Assembly (NCBI RefSeq): GCF_004341515.1
Contig: NZ_SLZF01000002.1
Coordinates: 682,001-746,000 of the forward strand
Source: Allobosea sp. BK604
Lineage (GTDB): Bacteria; Pseudomonadota; Alphaproteobacteria; Rhizobiales; Beijerinckiaceae
DNA: 64,000 nt
Reading direction: 5' to 3'
Below the pieces are notes generated by a model, which saw only the letters and a program-made list of their open reading frames with translations, did no database searches and was not told the DNA's origin. A program made the position numbers and the translations under genes. Below are positions 43,894-52,273 of the stretch, piece by piece (position 1 is the stretch's first letter; each line of letters starts with the position of its first letter).

Positions 43894-44531
43894 CCCGGAA
43901 AGAGGTGGCGGTACGGCTCCGCCTCCTCGACCGCCCGCGCGAAGGAGGGGCGCTGCAGCAGCCGCTCGAAATAGGCGGCGATGGCGGGATGGCTGTCGCG
44001 GAACGGCACCACGCGATCGGCATAGTAGAGCGCCGGCGCGGCGGCGCAGTCGGCCAGGCTGAAGGCCTCGCCCATCGCCCAGGTCCGTCCGGCCATGTCG
44101 CGCTCGAGCATGTCGTAGGACGTGCGCAGGCGCGCCTTCGCCCGCTCGACGCCGAACGGGTCGCGGCTCTCGAGCGGTCTCAGCCTGTCGCCGACCAGGG
44201 CCTGCATCGGCTCCTGGATGTAGAGATCGAAGAAGCGGTCGCGCAGCCGCGTCTCCAGGGCGCGCTCGGCATCCTCGGGGATCAGCCGGGCCGGGCCCGG
44301 ATGGTGCCGGTCGAGATGCTCGATGATGATGCTGGATTCCGGCACGATGCGCTCGCCATCGCGCAGCACCGGGAATTTGCCGACAGGCCAGAGCTTCAGA
44401 AATTCGGCGCGCCGCTCGGGGTTGCCGAGGTCGACGAGCTCAGGCGTGAACGGTGCCCCGTTCTCATAGAGCGCCACCAGCACCTTCTGGCAGTAGGAGG
44501 AGAGCGGGTGATAGTAGAGCGTCAACGACAT
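43890..44531 (-). CDS. Glutathione S-transferase family protein
   Basis: A 213-residue cytosolic GST. The N-terminal thioredoxin-like domain opens LTLYYHPLSSYCQKVLVALYE, has the cis-proline in GKFPVL and the ESSIIIEHLD glutathione-binding Ser. The all-helical C-terminal domain contains SLADCAAAPALYYAD. It is the last gene of a four-gene minus-strand operon with an ArsR-type regulator and two SRPBCC proteins, 15 bases downstream of the nearer one. The substrate is unknown. Confidence 0.93.
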   Translation of the reverse strand: MSLTLYYHPLSSYCQKVLVALYENGAPFTPELVDLGNPERRAEFLKLWPVGKFPVLRDGERIVPESSIIIEHLDRHHPGPARLIPEDAERALETRLRDRFFDLYIQEPMQALVGDRLRPLESRDPFGVERAKARLRTSYDMLERDMAGRTWAMGEAFSLADCAAAPALYYADRVVPFRDSHPAIAAYFERLLQRPSFARAVEEAEPYRHLFPG

Positions 44532-44546
44532 GGTCGGCCTCGTCTC

Positions 44547-45020
44547 TCAGGCAGTGGCGGTTTGGCGCTGCAGTTCGCAGGCGAGATTTTCCAGGCCGGC
44601 ACGCGTGCCGATCTCGCGCTCTTCGGGACGGTCGTAACCATCGAGGAAGGCGGCCTGCTCGGTGAAGACGAGCCTGGTGCCATCGCCTTCGGCGCGGAAT
44701 TCGACCGTCGCGAGCGAAACCGAGATGCGGCGCGTGTCGAGTTGCATCTGGTAGGCGTAGATGATGCGCTCGCCGGGGACGATGTCCTGATAGATCGCGT
44801 CGTAGATATGGTCGACGCCGTCGGTATCGCGCGTCGAAAGATGCTCGCGGCCGCCGACCCTGAAGTCGAATTCGTAGGGCCCCGGCATCCAATCGCCGTG
44901 GCAGGCGAACCAGCGCTGCTTGGCCTCGGGCTTCGCCCAGGCCGCGAAGACGCGGGCGACCGATGCCTCATAGCGACGCTCGATCGTGAAGGTGGCGTGG
45001 GTCACCCTGCGCTCGGTCAT
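44547..45020 (-). CDS. SRPBCC family protein (AHSA1-like), paralog 2
   Basis: A 157-residue START-fold protein. TIERRYEASVARVFAAWAKPEAKQRWF at the N-terminus, DFRVGGREHL in the middle and LVFTEQAAFLDGYD near the end are AHSA1/SRPBCC hallmarks. It binds a small hydrophobic ligand or client in the cytosol. It is about 40 percent alike by eye to the neighbouring paralog, so the pair arose by tandem duplication. It lies 12 bases from each neighbour. Confidence 0.88.
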   Translation of the reverse strand: MTERRVTHATFTIERRYEASVARVFAAWAKPEAKQRWFACHGDWMPGPYEFDFRVGGREHLSTRDTDGVDHIYDAIYQDIVPGERIIYAYQMQLDTRRISVSLATVEFRAEGDGTRLVFTEQAAFLDGYDRPEEREIGTRAGLENLACELQRQTATA

Positions 45021-45032
45021 CTCCGGATCTCC

Positions 45033-45509
45033 TCAGGCAGCGGCCTGCTGGCGGCCGAGATGGTTGCCCAGCTTCTCGAGCATCTCGTTCCAGCCGGCCT
45101 CGTGGTTCTCCGGCAGGTCATGGCCGTCGAGGAAAGCGCTCTGCTCGGTCATGACGAGGCGGCAGCCGCCATTGCCGGCGGGCTGGAACTCGACCGTCAT
45201 CAACCCGGCCGAGAAGCGCTTGCCGGCGCTGGTCATCGCACCGGCCGAGACGATGCGCGCATCGGGAACGATATCGAGATAGGTCGTGTCGTTGAGATAG
45301 GTCTCGCCGCCCGGCGGACCGAAATAGCTGCGGTCATTGCCGCCGACGCGGAAGTCGAAGCATTCATAGCCGGAGACCCAGTCGTCGCCGGGCAGTGCCC
45401 AGCTCAACAACGCCTCCTTGTTCGACCAAGCTGCGAAGACGCGCTTCGGTGACGCCGGATAGGTGCGTTCGACGACGATGGTGGCGTGGAGGACGGAATA
45501 GTCGCTCAC
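45033..45509 (-). CDS. SRPBCC family protein (AHSA1-like), paralog 1
   Basis: A 158-residue START-fold protein with VVERTYPASPKRVFAAWSNKEALLSW, DFRVGGNDRSYFGPP and LVMTEQSAFLDGHDLPE. It is coupled to the ArsR-type regulator by an ATGA overlap (45506-45509), an arrangement common for ArsR-SRPBCC pairs. A ligand-sensing or detoxification role with the adjacent GST is plausible, not shown. Confidence 0.88.
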   Translation of the reverse strand: MSDYSVLHATIVVERTYPASPKRVFAAWSNKEALLSWALPGDDWVSGYECFDFRVGGNDRSYFGPPGGETYLNDTTYLDIVPDARIVSAGAMTSAGKRFSAGLMTVEFQPAGNGGCRLVMTEQSAFLDGHDLPENHEAGWNEMLEKLGNHLGRQQAAA

Positions 45510-45859
45510 GTCTCAGATCCTTCCTTCGGTTCTTCGGGATTCTCAGCGAGATAGGCCGCCAGCCGGTCGAAGCGCTTCTCCCAGAGGGCGCGGCGCTCGC
45601 TGATCCAGCGCTCGGCGGCGCGCAAAGCCTGGGTGTCGACCTGGCAGGTGCGCACCCGCCCCTGCTTCTGCGAGCGGACGAGCCCGCTCTCCTCGAGCAC
45701 GGCGAGATGCTGGACCACGGCCGAAAGCGTCATCGCCAAAGGCGCGGCCAGTTCGCTCACGCTCGCCGGCCCGTCGCAAAGACGCTCGATCATCAGCCGG
45801 CGGGTCGGATCCGCCAGGGCCTGGAACATCAGATCGAGCTGGGCTGGTTGGTGAAGCAT
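45506..45859 (-). CDS. ArsR family transcriptional regulator
   Basis: A 117-residue winged helix-turn-helix protein: FQALADPTRRLMIERLCDGPASVSELA and MTLSAVVQHLAVLEESGLVRSQKQGRVRTCQV match the ArsR/SmtB fold. No metal-binding CxC pair is present in the recognition helix, so a non-metal ligand is likely. It heads the four-gene operon with SRPBCC and GST genes and probably represses itself through the inverted repeats just upstream. Confidence 0.92.
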   Translation of the reverse strand: MLHQPAQLDLMFQALADPTRRLMIERLCDGPASVSELAAPLAMTLSAVVQHLAVLEESGLVRSQKQGRVRTCQVDTQALRAAERWISERRALWEKRFDRLAAYLAENPEEPKEGSET

Positions 45860-45861
45860 GC

Positions 45862-45916
45862 ACTTAAGTATCGCCGCCGGCCATGCCTGTCCAGGAATAT
45901 TTTAGCAACCGCTAAA
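45862..45916. promoter_or_regulatory. Candidate ArsR-family operators
   Basis: Two palindromes lie before the regulator start at 45859: ACTTAAGT (45862-45869) and TTTAGC-AACC-GCTAAA (45901-45916). Both are AT-rich within GC-rich surroundings and suit the 12-2-12-like dyads ArsR proteins bind. They sit between the ArsR operon and the divergent guaC, so either could be affected. Confidence 0.5.
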
Positions 45917-46043
45917 GTGTTGGGCGGAACAGGTTCGCGCCCGGCGCATTGCCTCCGAAGGGCGCGACCGGCTATGAATCCCGGCACGCCTCCCGACGTG
46001 CTCCCGATCACCAGTATTTGAGCAGCCCAGAGGCTTTTCCACC

Positions 46044-47087
46044 ATGCGCATCGAGAACGATCCCAAGCTCGACTTCCGGGATGTCCTGATCCGGCCCAAG
46101 CGCTCGACCCTGGGCAGCCGCGCCCATGTCGACGTCAACCGCAGCTTCCGCTTCGCCCATACCGGGCAGGACTGGACCGGCTTCCCGCTGATCGCGGCCA
46201 ATATGGACGTGGTCGGTACGATGGCGATGGCGCGCGCGCTGCTGAAGCATGGCGCGATGGTGGCGCTGCACAAGCACTATGATGCCGAGGCCCTGGTCTC
46301 CTTCTTCAAGGAGAAGGAATCGGTCAACGCCTTCTATTCGCTGGGCACGACCGAGACCGACCACGAGAAGCTGAAATTCGTCCACTCGCAGGTGCCGATC
46401 GGCAAGATCTGCCTCGATGTCGCCAATGGCTACACCGAGAAATTCGTGGATACGGTCAAGGCGACGCGCGAGGCCTTCCCGGATGCCGCGATCATGGCCG
46501 GCAATGTCGTGACCGGGGACATGACCGAGGCGCTGCTGCTCGCCGGCGCCGATGTCGTCAAGGTCGGGATCGGGCCGGGCTCGGTCTGCACCACCCGCAA
46601 GATGACCGGCGTCGGCTATCCGCAGCTCTCGGCGATCATCGAATGCGCCGATGCCGCGCATGGGCTGAAGGGCCTCGTCTGCGGCGACGGCGGCTGTACC
46701 GTGCCGGGCGATCTCGCCAAGGCCTATGGCGGCGGGGCCGATTTCGTCATGCTGGGCGGCATGCTCGCCGGCCATGACGAATGCGAGGGCGAGATCCGCT
46801 ACGAAGAGCATGATGGCGAGAAGGTACCGGTCGGCATGACCTTCTACGGCATGTCCTCGGATACCGCGATGAAGCGCTATTCCGGCGGCGTCGCCAAGTA
46901 CCGGGCCTCCGAGGGCAAGACGGTCGAAGTGCCCTATCGCGGTCCGGTCGAGGACACGATGCAGGAATTGATGGGCGGCGTGCGCTCGGCCATGACCTAT
47001 ATCGGCGCTGTCAGGCTGAAGGAGATGGCGAAGCGCACCACCTTCATCATGGTCGGCAGCCAGCTCAACACGGTGTTCGGGAACTGA
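46044..47087 (+). CDS. guaC: GMP reductase
   Basis: A 347-residue IMPDH/GMPR-fold enzyme. [15 protein letters not shown], the catalytic-cysteine loop [47 protein letters not shown] and the C-terminal [18 protein letters not shown] are GMP reductase signatures; no CBS domains are present. It converts GMP to IMP with NADPH. It appears monocistronic and diverges from the ArsR operon. Confidence 0.96.
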   Translation: MRIENDPKLDFRDVLIRPKRSTLGSRAHVDVNRSFRFAHTGQDWTGFPLIAANMDVVGTMAMARALLKHGAMVALHKHYDAEALVSFFKEKESVNAFYSLGTTETDHEKLKFVHSQVPIGKICLDVANGYTEKFVDTVKATREAFPDAAIMAGNVVTGDMTEALLLAGADVVKVGIGPGSVCTTRKMTGVGYPQLSAIIECADAAHGLKGLVCGDGGCTVPGDLAKAYGGGADFVMLGGMLAGHDECEGEIRYEEHDGEKVPVGMTFYGMSSDTAMKRYSGGVAKYRASEGKTVEVPYRGPVEDTMQELMGGVRSAMTYIGAVRLKEMAKRTTFIMVGSQLNTVFGN

Positions 47088-47104
47088 GGGGGCGGCCCGC
47101 CCGC

Positions 47105-47671
47105 TCACAGCATGCCCGGCCGGAACAGCTTGCTGCGGTCGATGACCTTGCCGGCGACCATGAAGACGCCGTCGCCGGTATAGTGCAGCGTCTCCGGATG
47201 CTTCGGCCGCTTGGAGACATGCGCCTTCACGACCTCGAAGATGAAGAGGTCGTATTTGTCGACCATCGCGTCGTCATGGAGGCGGCACTCGAAATTGGCG
47301 TGGCATTCGCGGATCAGCGGCGCATCGACGCTTTCTCCGGCCTCGGCCGTCAGGCCGAACCGCTCGAATTTGTCCATTTCGGCGCCGGAGGTGTTGCCGA
47401 TGCCGATTGCCTGCTCGGTCAGCCCGATGGTCGGCAGGTTTATGACGCATTCGCGGCTGGCGCGGACCATCTCATGGCTATGGTTGCCGCTGGAAATCAG
47501 GCAGCCGACAAGGGCCGGAGTGAACTCCAGCACCATGTGCCAGCCCATTGTCATGATGTTGGTCTTGCCGCGCAAGCGCGACGAGACCAGCACAATCGGC
47601 CCGGGCTCGAGATATTGGCGGACCCGGCTGACCGGAAAATCGGCCTTCCGGCTGCGAGCCAGTGCCGCCAT
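47105..47671 (-). CDS. Flavin reductase-like protein
   Basis: A 188-residue FMN-binding split-barrel protein. LEPGPIVLVSSRLRGKTNIMT, GCLISSGNHSHEMVRASRECVINLP and ECRLHDDAMVDKYDLFIFEV fit the flavin reductase domain family (DIM6/NTAB type). It would bind FMN in the cytosol; its partner is unknown. It is convergent with guaC (17 bases apart) and followed upstream by the DUF2934 gene five bases away, so it probably belongs to the same transcript. Confidence 0.87.
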   Translation of the reverse strand: MAALARSRKADFPVSRVRQYLEPGPIVLVSSRLRGKTNIMTMGWHMVLEFTPALVGCLISSGNHSHEMVRASRECVINLPTIGLTEQAIGIGNTSGAEMDKFERFGLTAEAGESVDAPLIRECHANFECRLHDDAMVDKYDLFIFEVVKAHVSKRPKHPETLHYTGDGVFMVAGKVIDRSKLFRPGML

Positions 47672-47676
47672 CGGCG

Positions 47677-47925
47677 TTAATGCTTCAGGCGCGGCGCGCG
47701 GGCGACGCTTGGACGCGCCGCGTCCTCATCCTGATCGGTGAGTTCCGGCGGGATGCCCGGGTTCTCGATCGCGACGTCCGGCGCGGCGTCGTTGTTGCGG
47801 GCGCTCCAGATCAGCTTCGCTCGCTCCCAGTGCTCCCGATCGCGGCCATCCGGCCGCCCGTCTTCAGCCCAGAGCGAATAGGCAATCCTGCGGATTTCCC
47901 GCTGCGCCTTGTCGTCCTGCCTCAT
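47677..47925 (-). CDS. DUF2934 family protein
   Basis: An 82-residue small protein with IRRIAYSLWAEDGRPDGRDREHWERAK, the DUF2934 signature (helix-turn-helix-like charged repeat W-EEGRP-G---HW--A). These are common in Rhizobiales and of unknown function. The C-terminal half is Pro/Asp-rich. Five bases separate it from the flavin reductase gene. Confidence 0.85.
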   Translation of the reverse strand: MRQDDKAQREIRRIAYSLWAEDGRPDGRDREHWERAKLIWSARNNDAAPDVAIENPGIPPELTDQDEDAARPSVARAPRLKH

Positions 47926-48024
47926 GCTGTCCTCCTACCTGAGGTGAGTCGGGATCAACTTGGGACGAGGGCGGATCGTTCCCGGCCGGCGGCAAATCAG
48001 TTTCGCGGCATCGCGCCACAGCCC

Positions 48025-48056
48025 GGAGCATTTTCGCGCGAAGTGGACGCCGGTCC
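48025..48056. repeat. Truncated R1 repeat fragment
   Basis: GGAGCATTTTCGCGCGAAGTGGACGC keeps the left end and core of the R1 element (minus-strand core ACCGGCGTCCACTT) but lacks the rest. It lies seven bases beyond the LysR stop codon, in line with the 3'-end placement of full copies. Confidence 0.6.
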
Positions 48057-48062
48057 ATCTGT

Positions 48063-48968
48063 CTATGGCCTGTCCTTGACGAATCTCAGATCGGCGATCG
48101 CCCGGCGGGCAGCGCCTAGCACGGCCTCGACCAGCTGGCTGTGTTCGGCAAAGCGGTAGATGCAAAAGAGCCGTGAAGGCGTCGGCTCCTTGTGCGGGCT
48201 CAGTGCGACAAGTGCGCCATGCTTGAGGAGCGGCTCGATCAGCCGAGCCGGCAGCAGGCTCGTGCCATGGCCAGCCCTGACCAACTCGACCGTGAGCGTC
48301 ACGCTGGTGCAGCGGCAGATCTGTGCGGGCTCGATGCCGTCCTCCCTGAACCAGTCGATGATTTGCCGATACATCGGTGAGGGGTGCGGATTGGTGATGA
48401 TCGGGGCGGAGGCCAGCAGCGCCGGCGTGATCTCTCTGGGCAGGCCCAGCGATGGCGCCGCCGCCCAGACCGCATCCTGGATGCCGAGCTGGATGACCGC
48501 GAGTTTGGGATCGCCCACCGGATTGACGACGAAGGCGAGATCGAGCTCGCGGTCGACGACCTGACGTTCAAGCGCCGCGCTGGTGCCAACTGTGATGTCG
48601 AGCTGCAGAGCCGGAAAGTCGCGCGCGAGCAGCTTCATGCAGTCGGACAGGCAGATCTGCGCGAAGGTCTCGGAGAGGCCGACGCGGACGACGCCGGCCG
48701 CGAGCATCGCGCCGCCGATCAGCTCGCGAATGCCGGTCAGCTCATGGATCAGCGCCGCAGAACGCGGCAGCAGCGCGTCGCCATCGGGGGTGAGCACGAG
48801 GCGGCGCGCGATCCGATCGAAGAGCGGGCGCTGGAATTGCGCCTCCAGCTCCTGCAAGCGCAGCGAGATCGTCGGCTGGGCGAGGTTGAGGTGGCGTGCC
48901 GCCTCTTTCACCGAGCCGAGCCGGGCGACCCAGAAGAATGTCTCGAGCTGCGCCGTGGTCGGTCGCAT
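48063..48968 (-). CDS. LysR family transcriptional regulator
   Basis: A 301-residue LysR regulator: an N-terminal helix-turn-helix LETFFWVARLGSVKEAARHLNLAQPTISLRLQELE, then an effector-binding domain from about 90. The start at 48968 is preferred to 49007, because the longer form would begin inside the palindromic operator. It diverges from the HD-hydrolase/ABC operon and probably controls it and itself. The inducer is unknown. Confidence 0.93.
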   Translation of the reverse strand: MRPTTAQLETFFWVARLGSVKEAARHLNLAQPTISLRLQELEAQFQRPLFDRIARRLVLTPDGDALLPRSAALIHELTGIRELIGGAMLAAGVVRVGLSETFAQICLSDCMKLLARDFPALQLDITVGTSAALERQVVDRELDLAFVVNPVGDPKLAVIQLGIQDAVWAAAPSLGLPREITPALLASAPIITNPHPSPMYRQIIDWFREDGIEPAQICRCTSVTLTVELVRAGHGTSLLPARLIEPLLKHGALVALSPHKEPTPSRLFCIYRFAEHSQLVEAVLGAARRAIADLRFVKDRP

Positions 48969-48992
48969 GGCCTGATCCTCGCATCTCCAATG

Positions 48993-49009
48993 CATTGCCT
49001 TAGGCAATG
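48993..49009. promoter_or_regulatory. Palindromic LysR-type operator
   Basis: CATTGCC-TTA-GGCAATG is a perfect 7-3-7 palindrome that also contains the T-N11-A LysR box. It lies 25 bases upstream of the LysR start and 88 bases upstream of the HD-hydrolase start, midway between divergent genes. Confidence 0.7.
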
Positions 49010-49097
49010 ATGTGGCATCCGAAAATCAAATTTTACGATGCTGGCTTTGCTGTCTAGCTTTTCCGAAGGGAGCTTCCGACCATAGAAGGACAGGCGC

Positions 49098-49742
49098 ATG
49101 GACCAGTTGCGCAAGAGCATTCTCGAAGATCTGCCGGAGATCGAGTGGATCAGCGATCCAGCGCTGCGGCAGGGCGCGATCGACGCGTGGGCGCTGGCGC
49201 TGGAGAAGTCGAGCTTCGCGCGCATCAGCGAAATTCCCGGCGAAGCCAATCCCGGCATCATGGTGATGAAGCGCGGCGGCCAGCATTTGCATCTGAGCGG
49301 CGTGACGCGGCTCGCGCTCGCCTCGGTCGATTATTTCGCCGAGGTCTATCCGGAGGCGGTGATCGACCGCGACATCGTCATCGCCGGCGGGCTCTGCCAC
49401 GATGTCGGCAAGGCCTGGGAATGCGATCCCGAGAACCAGAAGCGCTGGAAAGCCGATGGCAGCCTGGTCGGCCGGCCCTCGCTGCGGCACCCGGTCTACG
49501 GTGCCTATATCTGCCTGACCGTCGGTCTGCCCGAGTCGATCGCCCATATCGCGGCCTGCCATTCGCCCGAGGGCGACAATGTCAAGCGCAGCCTGGAATG
49601 CATCATCGTGCACGAGGCCGACGTGGCCTGGTGGACGATCAGCGCAGCCTCCGGACTGACGCAGGACGGCACGATTCCCGACCAGATGACCAAGAAATTC
49701 GACCCCCGCAAGGCACGAGAGATGCCGAAGGCGGCCGAGTGA
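49098..49742 (+). CDS. HD domain phosphohydrolase
   Basis: A 214-residue HD-superfamily protein. HLHLSGVTRLALASVDYF holds the first His, GGLCHDVGKAWECDP the HD pair (about residues 99-100), and AHIAACHSPEGDN and IVHEADVAWW complete the metal set. It should hydrolyse a phosphorylated small molecule or nucleotide. It is the first gene after the LysR operator and is followed 44 bases later by the ABC importer, so its substrate may derive from the imported compound. That link is inferred. Confidence 0.85.
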   Translation: MDQLRKSILEDLPEIEWISDPALRQGAIDAWALALEKSSFARISEIPGEANPGIMVMKRGGQHLHLSGVTRLALASVDYFAEVYPEAVIDRDIVIAGGLCHDVGKAWECDPENQKRWKADGSLVGRPSLRHPVYGAYICLTVGLPESIAHIAACHSPEGDNVKRSLECIIVHEADVAWWTISAASGLTQDGTIPDQMTKKFDPRKAREMPKAAE

Positions 49743-49786
49743 GCTGAAGCCAACCTGCAAGACCAACGAAACGAGGGGATTTGTCG

Positions 49787-50611
49787 ATGATCGCAAGCAG
49801 GATTCTCAAAGGCGCCGTGCTCGTCGCCGGCATGCTCGCGCTGGCGCTGCCCGCAGCCGCGCAGCCCAAGGAAGGCGTGCTCGCCAAGGTGAAGCGCGAG
49901 GGCGTGCTCAAGGTCTGCTACGCGCAGGTCACGCCCGACAGCTACAAGGACCCGCGCACCGGCCAGTGGACCGGCGTCTTCGTCGATCTCATCAACGAGC
50001 TGGCGAGCTGGATGAAGGTCAAGGTCGAGCCGGTCGAGGTGCAGTTCGGCACGGCGCCGCTCTCGCTCAACCGCGGCGATTGCGACCTGTTCGGCGCGAG
50101 CCTGCTCTACAACGCGCCGCGCGCGCTCGAGATCAACTTCGTGCGGCCCTTCGCCGCCAAGGGCATCAACGGCGTGGTCAGCAAGGAGAAGGCCGGCCGC
50201 TTCAAGAAGATCGAGGATTTGAACGATCCCTCGGTCACCATCGCGGTCCAGGCCGGCAGCCGGGATCACGAGGTCTCGCAGCGCATCTTCCCGAAGGCGA
50301 AGCTGCTGGCCCTGCAGTCCCAGACCGATCTCGCCGTGTTCGACTCGGTGCGCCGCGGCGATGCCGATATCGCCTTCGCCAACGGCATCACGATCCGCTG
50401 GTGGACGAAAGTGCAGGGCAACGACTGGGCGGTGCCCGCTTTCGACGCCGATTTCAGCACGCAGCAGAATGGCTGGGCGATCCGCTATGGCGATTCGGAC
50501 TGGAAGGACTTCCTCGATTCCTTCGCGGCCTGGATCGTCGCCAACAACAAGGCGGCGGAGCTGTATGATTCCTACCTGTCGCGGACCTCGCTCTTCGACA
50601 CCAAGAAGTAA
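49787..50611 (+). CDS. ABC transporter substrate-binding protein, amino-acid (family 3) type
   Basis: A 274-residue periplasmic protein with a Sec signal peptide (hydrophobic about 8-22, cleavage after AAA near 25). A bacterial family-3 solute-binding fold follows: REGVLKVCYAQVTPDSYKDP, FVDLINELASWMKVKVEPV, GDCDLFGASLLYN. The ATG at 49787 is preferred over TTG at 49781, since the GAGGGG site is eight bases before it and only two before the TTG. It feeds the permease and ATPase encoded next. Confidence 0.9.
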   Translation: MIASRILKGAVLVAGMLALALPAAAQPKEGVLAKVKREGVLKVCYAQVTPDSYKDPRTGQWTGVFVDLINELASWMKVKVEPVEVQFGTAPLSLNRGDCDLFGASLLYNAPRALEINFVRPFAAKGINGVVSKEKAGRFKKIEDLNDPSVTIAVQAGSRDHEVSQRIFPKAKLLALQSQTDLAVFDSVRRGDADIAFANGITIRWWTKVQGNDWAVPAFDADFSTQQNGWAIRYGDSDWKDFLDSFAAWIVANNKAAELYDSYLSRTSLFDTKK

Positions 50612-50639
50612 TCGATAGCGACACTGAGAAAGAGCGGCG

Positions 50640-51317
50640 ATGCAGCGGACTCTGACCATCCTCTACGAGTTTCGCGACACGCTGCTCTACGGGCTCGGCA
50701 TCACCGTCTCGCTCTCGGTGCTGTCGATGCTGGCAGCGCTCGTCGTCGGGCTCGTGGCGGCGCTCGGCATGCTCTCGCGCCGGCGCTGGATCAGCATGCC
50801 TGCGACCTTCTATGTCGAGTTCTGCCGGAACACGCCGATCCTGGTGCAGCTCGTCTGGGTGCATTACGCCTGGCCCGAGATCTTCGGGCTGAAATTCACG
50901 GCCTTCTACTCGTCGCTCGTCGCGCTCACCCTGCAGACGAGCGGCTATCTCGCCGAGGAATATCGCGGCGGCATCGAGGCGGTCGACAAGGGCCAGGTCG
51001 AGGCGGCGAAGTCGCTGGGCATGACGCATAGCCGGCTGATGGCCCGGATCGTGCTGCCGCAGGCGATCATGCGCTCGGTACCCGGCCTGCTCAACCAGTT
51101 CGTCACCTGCTTCAAATCGACCTCGATCGTCTCGGTGATCGCAGTGCCCGACCTGATGTACCAGGCCGGCCTGATCGTCAGCGCCACCTTCCTGACCATG
51201 CCGATCTACACCATCGTCGCGATCATCTATTTCGTCGTCGTCTTCGCGATCTCGCGTTCGGTGCGCTGGCTGACGCGCAAGCTGCCGACCACCGGCTATT
51301 TCGGAGCCGCGGCATGA
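50640..51317 (+). CDS. Amino-acid-type ABC transporter permease
   Basis: A 225-residue HisM-type inner-membrane subunit with five hydrophobic helices. It carries the EAA loop EAAKSLGMTHSRLMARIVLPQA (about residues 120-141), which docks the ATPase, and VEFCRNTPILVQL, typical of polar amino acid importers. Only one permease gene is present, so it probably works as a homodimer. Its stop overlaps the ATPase start by four bases. Confidence 0.92.
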   Translation: MQRTLTILYEFRDTLLYGLGITVSLSVLSMLAALVVGLVAALGMLSRRRWISMPATFYVEFCRNTPILVQLVWVHYAWPEIFGLKFTAFYSSLVALTLQTSGYLAEEYRGGIEAVDKGQVEAAKSLGMTHSRLMARIVLPQAIMRSVPGLLNQFVTCFKSTSIVSVIAVPDLMYQAGLIVSATFLTMPIYTIVAIIYFVVVFAISRSVRWLTRKLPTTGYFGAAA

Positions 51318-52099
51318 CCAGCGCGACGGAGGCGGCCGCTCCCGCCATCAGCTTCCGCTCGGTCAGCAAGTCCTACGGCCAGCATCAGGTCCTGTTCGAG
51401 GTCTCGGCCGTGGTCCCGCGCGGCGCCACAGTCGCGGTGCTGGGCTCGAGCGGCTCGGGCAAGAGCACGCTGGTGCGCTGCGTCAACCGGCTGGAGACAT
51501 TTCAGGGCGGCGAGATCCTCGTCGGCGATGTCAGCCTGACGCCGGCGGGCGCGGCGCGTGGCGCGCAGAAGCTGAACGACCGGCAGGTCGCGAAATACCG
51601 CACCGACATCGGCATGGTCTTCCAGTCCTTCAACCTGTTCCAGCATCTCAACGTGCTGAAGAACCTGATCGAGGCGCCGGTCGGCGTGCTCGGCTGGAGC
51701 AAGGACAAGGCGATCGACCGCGCCCGCGACCTGCTCGCCAAGGTCGGCCTGCCCGACAAGCAGGAGGCCTATCCGAACCGGCTCTCCGGCGGCCAGCAGC
51801 AGCGCATCGCGATCGCCCGGGCCCTGATGATGGAGCCCTCGATCATGCTCTTCGACGAGCCGACCTCGGCGCTCGACCCGGAGCTGACCGGGGAGGTGCT
51901 GAACGTGGTCAAGGGACTCGCGCTCGGCGGGCGCACCTCGCTCATCGTGACGCATGAGCTCGCATTCGCCCGCGACGTCGCCTCGCATGTCATGGTGCTC
52001 GACCATGGCCGCGTCACCGAGTTCGGCCCGACGGCCGAGGTCTTCGGCCAGCCGAAATCGGAACGCACGAAGCGCTTCTTCCAGAGCGCGGGCCTCTGA
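51314..52099 (+). CDS. Amino-acid-type ABC transporter ATP-binding protein
   Basis: A 261-residue ABC ATPase: Walker A LGSSGSGKST, Q-loop MVFQSFNLFQHLNVL, signature LSGGQQQRIAIARAL, Walker B IMLFDEPTSALDPE and switch His in VTHELAFARD, as in GlnQ/HisP. An insert of about 15 residues (TPAGAARGAQKLNDR) lies before the Q-loop. It is last in the HD-SBP-permease-ATPase operon, which ends in the palindromic repeat and terminator downstream. Confidence 0.95.
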   Translation: MTSATEAAAPAISFRSVSKSYGQHQVLFEVSAVVPRGATVAVLGSSGSGKSTLVRCVNRLETFQGGEILVGDVSLTPAGAARGAQKLNDRQVAKYRTDIGMVFQSFNLFQHLNVLKNLIEAPVGVLGWSKDKAIDRARDLLAKVGLPDKQEAYPNRLSGGQQQRIAIARALMMEPSIMLFDEPTSALDPELTGEVLNVVKGLALGGRTSLIVTHELAFARDVASHVMVLDHGRVTEFGPTAEVFGQPKSERTKRFFQSAGL

Positions 52100-52120
52100 G
52101 GGCCGAAGATCGGCGCAAGG

Positions 52121-52209
52121 CCGTCATTGCGAGGAGCGAAGCGACGAAGCAATCCAGGAGACGTAGAGCGAGCCCTCCTGGATTGCTTCGCTGCGCTCGC
52201 AATGACGGG
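52121..52209. repeat. REP-like long inverted repeat
   Basis: Outer arms CCGTCATTGCGAG (52121-52133) and CTCGCAATGACGG (52197-52209) match over 13 bp, and inner arms GCAATCCAGGAG and CTCCTGGATTGC pair as well, giving a long hairpin. The GTCATTGCGAGGAGCGAAGC motif is a repeat seen widely across bacteria; a smaller version is at 2165-2194. Confidence 0.75.
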
Positions 52210-52227
52210 AGTGCGCAAAGAACAAAA

Positions 52228-52255
52228 AAGCCGGCTCAAGAGCCGGCTTTTTCAG
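52228..52255. terminator. Bidirectional rho-independent terminator
   Basis: AGCCGGCT and its complement form a stem with a CAAG loop, flanked by an A run on the left (52224-52229) and TTTTT on the right. It can end both the ABC operon (plus) and gcrA (minus), whose stop is 19 bases away. Confidence 0.88.
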
Positions 52256-52273
52256 TATCGTCCTGAGTGATCC

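Noticed and set aside
49008..49097. LysR start at 49007 giving a 314-residue protein.
   Set aside because: It would place the start codon inside the palindromic operator and add residues not typical of the family; 48968 fits better.
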